This document shows positions 1 to 7,829 of a stretch of DNA of 64,000 nucleotides, piece after piece. Positions within the stretch are counted from its first letter, which is position 1, and every line of letters begins with the position of its first letter. The notes beneath the pieces were generated by a model that ran no database searches, was not told the origin of the DNA, and saw only the letters and a list, made by a program, of their open reading frames with translations. The translations under genes were made by a program, and so were the position numbers. The stretch is from the NCBI RefSeq assembly GCF_000174755.1, contig NZ_ACLQ01000035.1:186001-250000 (forward strand), read 5' to 3'. Source of the stretch: Capnocytophaga gingivalis ATCC 33624. GTDB taxonomy: Bacteria > Bacteroidota > Bacteroidia > Flavobacteriales > Flavobacteriaceae.

Positions 1-405
1 TCTCTCCAAGGCTACCTTGATGATACTTAGCATAGGAGTAATCCCACTCCCAGCCGCAAAAAGGCCTAAGTTCTCTGGAGAAATTTCAGGAATGTAGGCA
101 AACTTTCCTTCTGGAGGGAATACCTCCAAGAGGTCTCCTACTTGTAACTGCTCACAAGCATAAGTAGAGAACAGACCATTGGGTATCTGCTTGATAGCCA
201 CACTGATAACATCTTCATAAGGAGATGAACAGATAGAATAGGCACGGCGTACAAGCTTCCCTTCTATTTCTTTTTCTAAAGAAATATATTGCCCTGCAAA
301 GAAATCAAAGGAAAACTTCAATTCTTGAGGGATTACAAAAGATATTTTAACCGAATCCGCGGTAACTCTCTCTATCTGAGAGACGGCTAAGGATACTGAT
401 TTCAT
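1..405 (-). CDS. Ferredoxin--NADP reductase-like flavoprotein, N-terminal part (truncated by window edge)
   Basis: The first 135 codons are present; the 3' part lies outside the window. The product looks like an FAD- and NAD(P)-dependent oxidoreductase of the ferredoxin reductase superfamily, close to the reductase component of phenylacetyl-CoA epoxidase (PaaE/PaaK type). The FAD-binding motif RAYSICSSP is at about residues 54-62 and the nucleotide-binding start AAGSGITPML at about 118-127. The expected C-terminal 2Fe-2S domain of PaaE-type proteins cannot be judged here. The start is the ATG at 403-405. It is followed upstream by a 7-nt-period repeat array and then the convergent-reading end of pyrC on the same strand, so the two genes could be co-transcribed with pyrC first. 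Confidence 0.8.
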   Translation of the reverse strand, partial: MKSVSLAVSQIERVTADSVKISFVIPQELKFSFDFFAGQYISLEKEIEGKLVRRAYSICSSPYEDVISVAIKQIPNGLFSTYACEQLQVGDLLEVFPPEGKFAYIPEISPENLGLFAAGSGITPMLSIIKVALER

Positions 406-407
406 TC

Positions 408-435
408 TTAATTGTTAATCGTTAATTGTCAATGA
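408..435. repeat. Heptad-period array (4 units)
   Basis: Four tandem 7-nt units, TTAATTG, TTAATCG, TTAATTG and TCAATGA, lie between pyrC and the reductase gene. The same period recurs at many other intergenic sites in this window. A looser related stretch with CATTA words follows at 452-480, over the pyrC stop codon. Confidence 0.75.
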
Positions 436-468
436 TAGCCATATGAAGAGAACTAATCATTACTGGCA

Positions 469-1806
469 TTAATCATTAAATAGCACTCTTTGTCCTTTTT
501 CCTCCAGATGGAGCGTTCCCTTCTCATAGGCCAAATGCCCATTGACAAAGGTATATGCCACTTTGTAATCAAAGGTAGTTCCCTCCAAAGGAGACCAGCC
601 ACATTTGTAAAGGATGTTATCCTTAGAAACTTGCCAAGGAGTGTGCTCTGATACACAGGCGATATCGGCATAATAGCCTTCTCGGAGAAACCCTCTCTCT
701 TGTATTCTAAAAAGTATGGCAGGATTGTGACACATTTTCTCCACCAATCGCTCCAAAGGAATTCCCCTTTTGGCAAACATGGTCAGGGCTGCCACTAAGG
801 CATGTTGTACTAAGGGAGCTCCCGAAGGGATTTTCTGGTATTCCTTCTGTCCCTTCTCCTCCAGTGTATGGGGAGCGTGGTCAGTGGCAATCACATCGAT
901 ACGGTTGTCTAAGAGAGCTTGCCAGATTCCTTCTCGATCCTGCTCGGTCTTTACCGCTGGATTCCATTTGATCAGCACTCCTTTTTCTTGGTAATCCTTA
1001 TCGGTGAACCACAAGTGATGGATACATGCCTCTGCGGTGATTTTCTTCTGAGAGAGCGGCAAGGTATTGTCCAACAGCTCAGTTTCCTTGGCTGTAGAGA
1101 GATGAAAAACATGAAATCTTGCTCCTGTCTGCCGAGCCAAAGCAATCGCTCGTGAGGAGGAGAGATAACAAGCCTCTGCACTGCGAATCAGAGGGTGACA
1201 TGCTACAGGAATCTCCGGTCCATAAAGGGATAAATAATGAGCTAAGTTCTGACGAATGGTCTGCTCGTCCTCACAGTGAGCAGCAATCAGGGTAGATACA
1301 TTTCTAAATATCGTTTCGATTGTTTTTTCATTATCCACTAACATATTCCCCGTGGAAGAACCTAAAAATAGTTTTACTCCTGCAGTATTTTTAGGATTAA
1401 TATGCTTGAGTTCTTCTATATTATCATTCGTACCCCCCAAGAGAAAGGAGAAGTTGGCCAAAGAAGTACGAGCTGCGATGGCAAACTTGTCCTCCAAAGC
1501 AGCAATAGTAGTTGCCTGAGGAATTGTATTGGGTTGGTCAAAGAAAGTGGTTGTCCCTCCAGCCACGGCAGCGGCGCTTTCTGTGGCAATAGTAGCCTTG
1601 TGAGTAAGACCTGGCTCTCGGAAATGTACTTGATCATCAATAACTCCTGGAAGCACAAGCATTCCCTCCAGATCGATCACCCGATGGGCTTCCTTAGCAG
1701 ATATATCCGTCGCTATTTTTGCAATACGCTCGTTTTCAATAAGTAAGTCTGCTTCTTGAATACGATTATCTGAGATAAGTTTGCCATTTTTTAGCAGTGT
1801 TTTCAT
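469..1806 (-). CDS. pyrC: Dihydroorotase (class I)
   Basis: Catalyses reversible cyclisation of carbamoyl aspartate to dihydroorotate, the third step of pyrimidine synthesis, in the cytoplasm. The 445-residue product has the amidohydrolase layout: metal motif D-D-Q-V-H-F-R-E-P-G at residues 57-66, the substrate-binding FDQPNT segment near 83-88, GVKLFLGSSTG with the lysine expected to be carboxylated near 146, the AHCEDE histidine, and the DHAPHT signature near 309. The first histidine of the usual HxH pair is glutamine (Q59); from memory this is the normal Bacteroidota form (DDQVHFREPG), so I do not read it as a defect. I chose the ATG at 1804-1806 (MKTLLKNG); an ATG immediately before it (1807-1809) is the alternative. 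Confidence 0.93.
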   Translation of the reverse strand: MKTLLKNGKLISDNRIQEADLLIENERIAKIATDISAKEAHRVIDLEGMLVLPGVIDDQVHFREPGLTHKATIATESAAAVAGGTTTFFDQPNTIPQATTIAALEDKFAIAARTSLANFSFLLGGTNDNIEELKHINPKNTAGVKLFLGSSTGNMLVDNEKTIETIFRNVSTLIAAHCEDEQTIRQNLAHYLSLYGPEIPVACHPLIRSAEACYLSSSRAIALARQTGARFHVFHLSTAKETELLDNTLPLSQKKITAEACIHHLWFTDKDYQEKGVLIKWNPAVKTEQDREGIWQALLDNRIDVIATDHAPHTLEEKGQKEYQKIPSGAPLVQHALVAALTMFAKRGIPLERLVEKMCHNPAILFRIQERGFLREGYYADIACVSEHTPWQVSKDNILYKCGWSPLEGTTFDYKVAYTFVNGHLAYEKGTLHLEEKGQRVLFND

Positions 1807-1851
1807 CATTGTCAGGATTTTAACCGTTATCCGACAGAGACAACGGCGATG

Positions 1852-1859
1852 CAAAGATA
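1852..1859 (-). promoter_or_regulatory. Bacteroidota -7 element for pyrC
   Basis: TATCTTTG on the minus strand, 46 nt upstream of the chosen pyrC start, matches TAnnTTTG. No convincing TTG is seen at the -33 position. A second such element on the plus strand at 1934-1941 makes this a divergent promoter region. Confidence 0.65.
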
Positions 1860-1896
1860 CATATTAAAGTGAGAAAAGAAAAGAGAAAAACAAAAA

Positions 1897-1931
1897 ATTA
1901 ATCATTTTTTATCACTCATTAATCATTATTT
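1897..1931. repeat. Heptad-period array (5 units)
   Basis: Five 7-nt units, ATTAATC, ATTTTTT, ATCACTC, ATTAATC and ATTATTT, sit between the two divergent promoters and cover the region where the -33 element of the plus-strand gene would lie. Confidence 0.7.
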
Positions 1932-1933
1932 CG

Positions 1934-1941
1934 TATCTTTG
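1934..1941 (+). promoter_or_regulatory. Bacteroidota -7 element for the HD phosphohydrolase gene
   Basis: TATCTTTG matches TAnnTTTG and lies 73 nt before the ATG. The -33 position falls inside the heptad array and has no TTG. Confidence 0.65.
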
Positions 1942-2014
1942 CACTTAAAAAGGCAACTTAAGCGCCTCTCTATTACCCCTGACACCCAACAAAGAGAGGG
2001 TTAAAACTTAAAAA

Positions 2015-3235
2015 ATGAAATCACGCAACAAACTTAAAATAGTAAATGACCCTGTATATGGGTTTATTCATATTCCCAATGAATTTATCCTCGACCTCAT
2101 AGAACACCCTTATTTTCAGAGGCTTTGCCGCATTTCTCAGATGGGACTTTCCTATTTGGTCTATCCTGGCGCTCGGCATACACGCTTCCATCACGCCTTA
2201 GGCTGTATGTATCTTATGCAGCAGGCCATACAGACCCTCCGCTATAAGCAGGTGGAAATCACCCCTGAGGAGGAAGAAGGATTATACATCGCCATTCTCC
2301 TACATGATATAGGTCATGGCCCTTTCTCTCATGCTATGGAACATAGTATCGTAGAGGGAATTTCCCATGAGGAGATTTCCTTAGCTTTCATGGAGGAGCT
2401 CAATCGCCAGTTTGAGGGAAAGCTCTCCATTGCTATTGAAATTTTTCAAAAAAAATATCACAAACAATTCATGAACCAACTCATATCCAGTCAGCTGGAT
2501 ATGGACAGATTGGATTATCTCAAGCGAGATAGTTTCTACTCAGGGGTGAGTGAGGGCAATATCAACTCTCAGCGTATCATCGCGATGCTCACCGTGAAGG
2601 ATGACACACTGATTGTTGAGGAAAAAGGAATCTACTCCATAGAAGAGTTTTTAGTCGCTCGCCGACTAATGTATTGGCAAGTATATCTGCACAAGACAAG
2701 TATAGGTGCGGAGTTTGTCCTTATTCGAATCTTAGCTCGTGTAAAGGAACTTACCCAACAAGGTAAAAAACTTCCCATGACCACGGCTCTGCGCTTCTTT
2801 GTTGAGAATCACATCACCAAAGAAACCTTTGATCGCCATGCACTACACCTCTTTGCGCAATTGGACGATTATGATATTATCTCTGGACTCAAGGAATGGC
2901 AATATGGAGATGATTGGGTCTTAGCCAAGCTTAGCCAAATGATTCTCAACCGAGATTTGCTACGTGTAAAACTATACAAAAGCCCTGTCGAGAAGGATAA
3001 GGTACAGGAACTCCTACAAGAGACTGCCCAACAGCTGAATATATCGGAAGATTTGGCACATTATTTCGTCTTTACAGGAGAAATCTCCAATACTGCCTAC
3101 CGTAAGGATGAGCAGAATATCCTCATCTATACTAAGAACAATAAAATTGTAGATGTCACCAAAGCCTCTGACCAAATGAACTTAGATGCGCTGTCCACTA
3201 AGGTAACCAAGTATTATCTATGTTCTCTCAAATAA
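2015..3235 (+). CDS. HD-domain phosphohydrolase (dGTPase-like superfamily)
   Basis: A 406-residue cytoplasmic protein of the HD superfamily. The metal-binding residues are visible: RHTRFHH (residues 54-60), LLHDIGHGPFSH with the HD pair at 97-98, and the downstream aspartate in LDMDRLDYLKRD. This arrangement matches YdhJ-like and dGTP triphosphohydrolase-related proteins. A nucleotide or nucleotide-derived phosphate ester is the likely substrate, but the sequence alone does not say which. The gene stands alone, with its own promoter, divergent from pyrC and upstream of folE. The start follows an A-rich stretch, as is usual in a lineage that rarely uses Shine-Dalgarno pairing. Confidence 0.85.
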   Translation: MKSRNKLKIVNDPVYGFIHIPNEFILDLIEHPYFQRLCRISQMGLSYLVYPGARHTRFHHALGCMYLMQQAIQTLRYKQVEITPEEEEGLYIAILLHDIGHGPFSHAMEHSIVEGISHEEISLAFMEELNRQFEGKLSIAIEIFQKKYHKQFMNQLISSQLDMDRLDYLKRDSFYSGVSEGNINSQRIIAMLTVKDDTLIVEEKGIYSIEEFLVARRLMYWQVYLHKTSIGAEFVLIRILARVKELTQQGKKLPMTTALRFFVENHITKETFDRHALHLFAQLDDYDIISGLKEWQYGDDWVLAKLSQMILNRDLLRVKLYKSPVEKDKVQELLQETAQQLNISEDLAHYFVFTGEISNTAYRKDEQNILIYTKNNKIVDVTKASDQMNLDALSTKVTKYYLCSLK

Positions 3236-3279
3236 TTAATACCAACAATAATTAAGTTCTAAAATCTGAGTATAAAAAA

Positions 3280-3307
3280 TTAATCATTAATGATTAATCA
3301 TTAATGA
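3280..3307. repeat. Heptad-period array (4 near-perfect units)
   Basis: Units alternate TTAATCA, TTAATGA, TTAATCA, TTAATGA, the cleanest 7-nt-period array in the window. Because unit and reverse complement are nearly alike, the array is also palindromic. It ends 8 nt before the folE -7 element and occupies its -33 region. Confidence 0.85.
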
Positions 3308-3315
3308 TTATTTTG

Positions 3316-3323
3316 TATTTTTG
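3316..3323 (+). promoter_or_regulatory. Bacteroidota -7 element for folE
   Basis: TATTTTTG, 24 nt upstream of the folE ATG, matches TAnnTTTG. The heptad array replaces a recognisable -33 element. Confidence 0.65.
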
Positions 3324-3347
3324 TCCCCTTGAATAAATAAGAATCAA

Positions 3348-4010
3348 ATGAATCACTCTGACGATTTTATAGGTGAAAACCACATCAGCACCTCAGCTAA
3401 GACCCCTCTAAGAGCGGATGCTTTTTCTCTTTCTGATGAGGAGAAAATTGCCCGTATTGAGAAATCCATGGCTGATATTATGGAAACACTTGGTCTTGAC
3501 CTTACCGATGATAGCCTCAAGGGTACTCCCCTAAGGGTAGCCAAGGCTTATGTAAAAGAACTCTTTGGAGGTCTTGACCCTAAGCGCTGCCCCAGTTCTT
3601 CTACATTTGAAAACAATTATCACTATGGGGAGATGCTCATAGAAAAAAATATAGTCCTCTACTCCACTTGCGAACACCATTTCCTACCTATCGTAGGCCG
3701 TGCTCACGTGGGATATATCTCCAATGGGCGAGTGTTGGGACTCTCCAAAATGAACCGTATTGTGGATTATTTTGCACGCCGCCCACAAGTACAGGAACGC
3801 CTTACCATGCAGATCGTTCAAGAAATGCAGCGTATCCTCGGTACTGAAGATGTAGCTTGTGTGATTGATGCCAAGCACCTCTGCGTGAACTCTCGTGGTA
3901 TCCGAGATATAGAAAGCAGCACCGTAACGGCTGAATATGGAGGGAAGTTCCAAGATCCCATCGTAAGAAAAGAGTTCTTGGAGTATATTAAGATGGAAAC
4001 AAAATATTAG
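3348..4010 (+). CDS. folE: GTP cyclohydrolase I
   Basis: Converts GTP to 7,8-dihydroneopterin triphosphate, the entry step to tetrahydrofolate (and queuosine precursors). The 220-residue product has the zinc and active-site residues of type I enzymes: Y-S-T-C108-E-H110-H111 and the second cysteine C179 in KHLCVNSRGI, followed by the conserved SSTVTAEYGG near the C-terminus. The N-terminal 35 residues are a variable, mildly charged extension typical of Bacteroidota homologues. The ATG lies 24 nt after a -7 promoter element. The gene ends just before a large imperfect inverted repeat that separates it from the helicase gene. Confidence 0.95.
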   Translation: MNHSDDFIGENHISTSAKTPLRADAFSLSDEEKIARIEKSMADIMETLGLDLTDDSLKGTPLRVAKAYVKELFGGLDPKRCPSSSTFENNYHYGEMLIEKNIVLYSTCEHHFLPIVGRAHVGYISNGRVLGLSKMNRIVDYFARRPQVQERLTMQIVQEMQRILGTEDVACVIDAKHLCVNSRGIRDIESSTVTAEYGGKFQDPIVRKEFLEYIKMETKY

Positions 4011-4011
4011 A

Positions 4012-4046
4012 GAGTTTTTAGTTTTTAGTGCTTAGTTTTTAGTTAT
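4012..4046. repeat. Heptad-period array (5 units), left arm of an inverted repeat
   Basis: Units are GAGTTTT, TAGTTTT, TAGTGCT, TAGTTTT and TAGTTAT. The first 16 nt (4012-4027) are complementary at 14 positions to 4101-4116 in the next array, so the two arrays could form a long hairpin between folE and the helicase gene. Confidence 0.8.
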
Positions 4047-4090
4047 TCTCCACTATCTACTACTCTATTTCCATGATACATCTATTTCTT

Positions 4091-4125
4091 AACTCAAAAC
4101 TCAAAATTAAAAACTCAAAACTCCA
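4091..4125. repeat. Heptad-period array (5 units) abutting the helicase start codon
   Basis: Units are AACTCAA, AACTCAA, AATTAAA, AACTCAA and AACTCCA. The array ends one base before the TTG start codon of the helicase gene, so it forms the translation initiation region of that gene. It is the partner of the 4012-4046 array in an imperfect inverted repeat. Confidence 0.8.
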
Positions 4126-6444
4126 TTGAACTACTTAAACGAACTCAACGAGGCTCAACGGGCACCTGTGGTGCATAAGGACGGCGCTGTGATGGTAATT
4201 GCGGGTGCCGGTTCTGGGAAGACTCGTGTACTGACCTACCGTATTGCCTACCTTATACAACAGGGAGTAGACCCCTTTAATATCTTAGCCCTTACCTTTA
4301 CCAATAAGGCCGCAAGAGAGATGAAGGAGCGTATCGGACGTATCGTAGGCCCCAGTGAAGCACGCAACCTATGGATGGGTACCTTCCACTCTGTTTTTGC
4401 ACGTATCCTCCGAGAAGAAGCTAGTAAGCTGGGCTTTCCAAGGGATTTTACTATCTATGACCAGCAAGATTCTCAGCGCTTAATATCGGCTATTATCAAG
4501 GAAATGGGGCTGGATAAGGAGGTATACAAGTATAAGCAAATAGCCTCTCGTATCTCTTCCTATAAGAATAATCTTATCACTGTAAAGGCTTATTATGAAA
4601 ATCCTGAACTCCAAGAAGCAGATGCTATGGCTAAGCGCCCTCGCTTAGGGGATATCTATGCCAATTATGTAGATAGATGTTTCAAGGCAGGGGCTATGGA
4701 TTTCGACGATTTGCTACTACGTACCAATGAACTACTGAATGTATTCCCTGAAGTTTTAGCTAAGTACCAACATAGGTTTCGCTATATCTTGGTAGATGAG
4801 TATCAGGACACCAACCACTCTCAATACCTTATCGTACGCGCTCTTGCCGATAGATTCCAAAATATCTGTGTGGTAGGGGATGATGCTCAAAGTATCTATG
4901 CCTTCCGTGGAGCAAATATTGATAATATTTTTAACTTCCAAAAAGATTATCCCAATGTAGGTGTCTACCGTTTGGAGCAAAACTACCGCTCTACCAAGAA
5001 TATAGTAGAGGCAGCTAACAATGTTATTGAACATAACAAAGCACGCTTGGAAAAAGTCGTATGGACGGACAACGAAAGTGGAAATCGTATCAAGGTACAT
5101 CGTAGTCCTACTGATGCTGATGAGGGACGCTTTGTGGCAGGAACTATCTTTGAGAGTGCTATGCAAGAGCAACTCCCTTATGGAAATTTTGCAGTACTCT
5201 ATCGCACCAATTCGCAATCTCGTGCTATAGAAGATGCTCTACGCAAGCGAGATATTCCTTATCGCATCTACGGAGGACTATCCTTCTATCAGCGTAAGGA
5301 GATCAAGGATATCTTGGCTTATTTCCGCTTGGTAATCAATGAAAATGACGAAGAAGCACTACAACGTGTGATCAACTTTCCTGCTCGTGGTATCGGAGAC
5401 ACCACCATGGAAAAACTCACCCTCTGTGCCAATGAGTTCAAGCTACCTATTTTTGAGATTATTAAGAACTTAGAGGTAATGGATTACGGACTGAAAATCA
5501 ATTCCGCTACCCGAGTCCGCCTGTTGGAGTTTGCCAACATGATTCTCAGTTTCCGTATCATGATGGAGACTCAGGATGCTTTTACCCTTGCCGAACATAT
5601 CGCTAAGCGTACCGGTATTCTCAACGAATTCAAGAAAGATGGTACCCCCGAAGGAGTAGAGCGCATGCAGAATATAGAAGAGCTTCTCAATGGGATTCGA
5701 GACTTTGTAGAAGGACAAGAACAGGTAGAAGAAGAGGGTAATTCCTTAGCCGAATTTCTCCAAGATGTAGCCTTGGCTACAGATATGGACAAGGAAGTGG
5801 AGGACGAAAATCGTGTATCCCTGATGACCATACACCTGGCCAAAGGATTGGAGTTCCCACATGTTTTTATTGTAGGTATGGAGGAAGATCTCTTCCCTTC
5901 TGCGCTGAGCCAGAATACACGGACAGAGCTGGAAGAAGAGCGCCGTCTTTTCTATGTAGCCCTGACCCGTGCTGAGAAACAAGCCTACCTAACCTATACC
6001 GAAAGTCGTTACCGCTGGGGTAAGCTGATGGATGCCGAACCCAGTCGCTTTATCGACGAAATAGAAGAACGCTACTTGGAATACCTTACCCCTAAGGACA
6101 ACTATCGCTACCGCCCTCTTGTAGATATTGATGCCTTTGCACCTGTGGACAAGAGCAAACTGCGCCAACAGAAACCTACCAACAGCCCTCCGCCTGCCTA
6201 CAAAAAGCCTAATGAAGACCAGCTCAAGAAGCTCCGCCTACAGAAACCGGAACAAGCCAAACCTATAGCCACAGGTGATATTCCCAAGGTAGCCGTCGGC
6301 AATATCATTGATCATGAGCGCTTTGGAAAAGGAACTGTCATAGAAGTAGAAGGTAGTGGTGCTGACCGCAAAGCAAAAGTACGGTTCGAAAACGGAGGAG
6401 AGAAAACACTGATATTGCGGTTTGCTAAGTTTAAAATTCTTTAA
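4126..6444 (+). CDS. ATP-dependent DNA helicase, UvrD/PcrA type
   Basis: A superfamily 1A 3'-5' DNA helicase of 772 residues, expected to act in excision repair and in clearing recombination or transcription intermediates. Visible motifs: Walker A GAGSGKT (residues 27-33), LTFTNKAAREM, Walker B and Q-loop DEYQDTNHSQ near 226, VVGDDAQSIYAFRGA, QNYRST, MTIHLAKGLEF near 570, and VALTRAEK near 620. The C-terminal 60 residues form the tudor/SH3-like tail of PcrA. No in-frame ATG precedes the Walker motif, so TTG is the likely start. UvrD or PcrA naming cannot be decided from sequence. Confidence 0.92.
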   Translation: MNYLNELNEAQRAPVVHKDGAVMVIAGAGSGKTRVLTYRIAYLIQQGVDPFNILALTFTNKAAREMKERIGRIVGPSEARNLWMGTFHSVFARILREEASKLGFPRDFTIYDQQDSQRLISAIIKEMGLDKEVYKYKQIASRISSYKNNLITVKAYYENPELQEADAMAKRPRLGDIYANYVDRCFKAGAMDFDDLLLRTNELLNVFPEVLAKYQHRFRYILVDEYQDTNHSQYLIVRALADRFQNICVVGDDAQSIYAFRGANIDNIFNFQKDYPNVGVYRLEQNYRSTKNIVEAANNVIEHNKARLEKVVWTDNESGNRIKVHRSPTDADEGRFVAGTIFESAMQEQLPYGNFAVLYRTNSQSRAIEDALRKRDIPYRIYGGLSFYQRKEIKDILAYFRLVINENDEEALQRVINFPARGIGDTTMEKLTLCANEFKLPIFEIIKNLEVMDYGLKINSATRVRLLEFANMILSFRIMMETQDAFTLAEHIAKRTGILNEFKKDGTPEGVERMQNIEELLNGIRDFVEGQEQVEEEGNSLAEFLQDVALATDMDKEVEDENRVSLMTIHLAKGLEFPHVFIVGMEEDLFPSALSQNTRTELEEERRLFYVALTRAEKQAYLTYTESRYRWGKLMDAEPSRFIDEIEERYLEYLTPKDNYRYRPLVDIDAFAPVDKSKLRQQKPTNSPPPAYKKPNEDQLKKLRLQKPEQAKPIATGDIPKVAVGNIIDHERFGKGTVIEVEGSGADRKAKVRFENGGEKTLILRFAKFKIL

Positions 6445-6481
6445 TCTTACCTATAGAATTTTTCTATCAAAACAAAAAACT

Positions 6482-7051
6482 ATGAAAGATATAACCCAAG
6501 AAGAGAGAAAAATCTATGCACTCTATGATAATAATACGATAAGAGTATACCAAGCATATAACGCTGAGATAGCGGAGGAAGCCCTGAAATTAGGAACCTT
6601 CGGATCACATTTTAGCTTAACGAGAATGACATGGATCAAGCCTTCCTTTCTATGGATGATGTACAGATGTGGATGGGCTGAAAAAGAAAATCAAGAAAGA
6701 GTCTTAGCTATTGACATCAAAAGAGAAGCCTTTGATGAAATTGTTAGAAAATCGGTACTTTCTTCCTATAAAGCTGATTTGGGTATCACAGAAGAACAAT
6801 GGAAAGAAGATGTCAAAAATTCATTGGTAAGATGTCAATGGGATCCTGAAAGAGACATCTATGGAAAACCAATAGGTAGAAGGTCTATACAACTTGGTAT
6901 CAGAGGAGCCTTTGTAGAAAAATATGTAAATGACTGGATTGTAAAGATTACCGATATCACCGAGGAAGTCAAAAGAATAAAGCAACATATTGACAAAGGA
7001 ACTTTCACTAAAGACCTCCTACCTAAGGAACAAGAGTATATAATCCCATAA
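6482..7051 (+). CDS. DUF4291 domain-containing protein
   Basis: A 189-residue protein matching the DUF4291 family; the opening IRVYQAYN segment and the TRMTWIKPSFLWMMYRCGWAEK stretch (shown here by its key words TRMTWIKPSF and MYRCGWA) are typical. The function is unknown, although the family has been linked to ADP-ribosyltransferase-like folds, which I cannot confirm here. The protein is cytoplasmic, with no signal peptide or membrane segment. The ATG at 6482 was preferred over an in-frame upstream TTG. The gene is AT-richer than its neighbours, and an 8-bp inverted repeat (AAAATTCT with AGAATTTT) lies at 6433-6462 just after the helicase stop. It may be an acquired gene. Confidence 0.75.
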   Translation: MKDITQEERKIYALYDNNTIRVYQAYNAEIAEEALKLGTFGSHFSLTRMTWIKPSFLWMMYRCGWAEKENQERVLAIDIKREAFDEIVRKSVLSSYKADLGITEEQWKEDVKNSLVRCQWDPERDIYGKPIGRRSIQLGIRGAFVEKYVNDWIVKITDITEEVKRIKQHIDKGTFTKDLLPKEQEYIIP

Positions 7052-7114
7052 AATTCTTCATCCTAAGAGAAATTTACCTATAATTAGAAGAGGGTATTTT
7101 GCCTTTTTAATTAT

Positions 7115-7753
7115 CTAAAGAATCCACAACAATACTGGTTTCTTACTTTGTTGTAGTAGAGTATCCAAAAGCTCCATAAAAGCATTGGAAACAGCAGGAC
7201 ATCCCCAACTTAAAGGGCTATAATGAGGATAAATCTCACTATCGGATACTGCCTCCCAAGAATGTAATACAATCAATCGTTTTTGTGCATTGTTATTACT
7301 CTCTTCCAGCCCTTCTAACCAATATTTTACCTTAATCCCCCATGAACTATAATCACGGTTCCCTATTTTATATTTCCCCTTGGCAGAACAATGACTATCG
7401 ACTTGATTACTATATTGGGCTTTTTGAAATTTATCAGGATTGGAGGAAAACACATCACAACTACCATGAGTAACTAATTTCTCGTAGAGATTTTTTTTCT
7501 GCTTGAAGTCGTATACAAAGAACCGATTTTTGCCCGAATGCAACCTCAAATCAATTAGGAAATAGAAATCTTCATTCATCTTATGAGCCTTACAATAGGC
7601 TAAAGCAATTGAGTGCTGAGTAGTATAATCCTTAGGTAATTCTTGAGCTCCCACTTGTTTTCCTTGCTGACAAGCAATACAAAACAACAATCCTAAATAA
7701 AAGAAAAAGTTTCTATTCTTTACTTTCCTTTTTTGTAAAAACATCTTTATCAT
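7115..7753 (-). CDS. Exported L,D-transpeptidase-like protein (murein L,D-transpeptidase catalytic domain family)
   Basis: A 212-residue exported protein. The C-terminal half carries the YkuD-like catalytic pattern: LIVLHSWEAV with the histidine, then PLSWGCPAVS with the presumed nucleophilic cysteine near residue 190. YkuD-type enzymes make 3-3 cross-links or attach proteins to peptidoglycan in the periplasm; this variant family (GCPAVS instead of GCxR) is common in Bacteroidota. A hydrophobic segment at about 16-28 ends in CIAC, an imperfect lipobox, so the protein may be a lipoprotein. The start is uncertain between residues 1 and 4. The region is AT-rich, like the neighbouring DUF4291 gene. 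Confidence 0.75.
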   Translation of the reverse strand: MIKMFLQKRKVKNRNFFFYLGLLFCIACQQGKQVGAQELPKDYTTQHSIALAYCKAHKMNEDFYFLIDLRLHSGKNRFFVYDFKQKKNLYEKLVTHGSCDVFSSNPDKFQKAQYSNQVDSHCSAKGKYKIGNRDYSSWGIKVKYWLEGLEESNNNAQKRLIVLHSWEAVSDSEIYPHYSPLSWGCPAVSNAFMELLDTLLQQSKKPVLLWIL

Positions 7754-7829
7754 TATTGATTTAGTAAGATTATCTTATATTACCAAGTTTTTCAAAGGAC
7801 CTCCAATGCTTTTTTGTAGTAACTAACCC

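Noticed and set aside
453-776. Open frame opposite pyrC
   Set aside because: It lies in another frame over the conserved end of dihydroorotase and has no promoter, family match or start context.
1402-1746. 114-codon frame antisense to the pyrC N-terminus
   Set aside because: Overlaps the metal-binding motif region of dihydroorotase in the opposite strand; no independent evidence.
469-1806. Gln in place of the first metal histidine of dihydroorotase as a sign of inactivation
   Set aside because: I recall the same DDQVH form in other Bacteroidota dihydroorotases, and the remaining active-site words are intact.
3280-3307. Possible CRISPR repeat
   Set aside because: Units are 7 nt and directly adjacent, without spacers or cas genes.
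4756-5217. 153-codon antisense frame in the helicase gene
   Set aside because: The helicase motifs in the plus-strand frame explain the sequence; the antisense product has no recognisable features.
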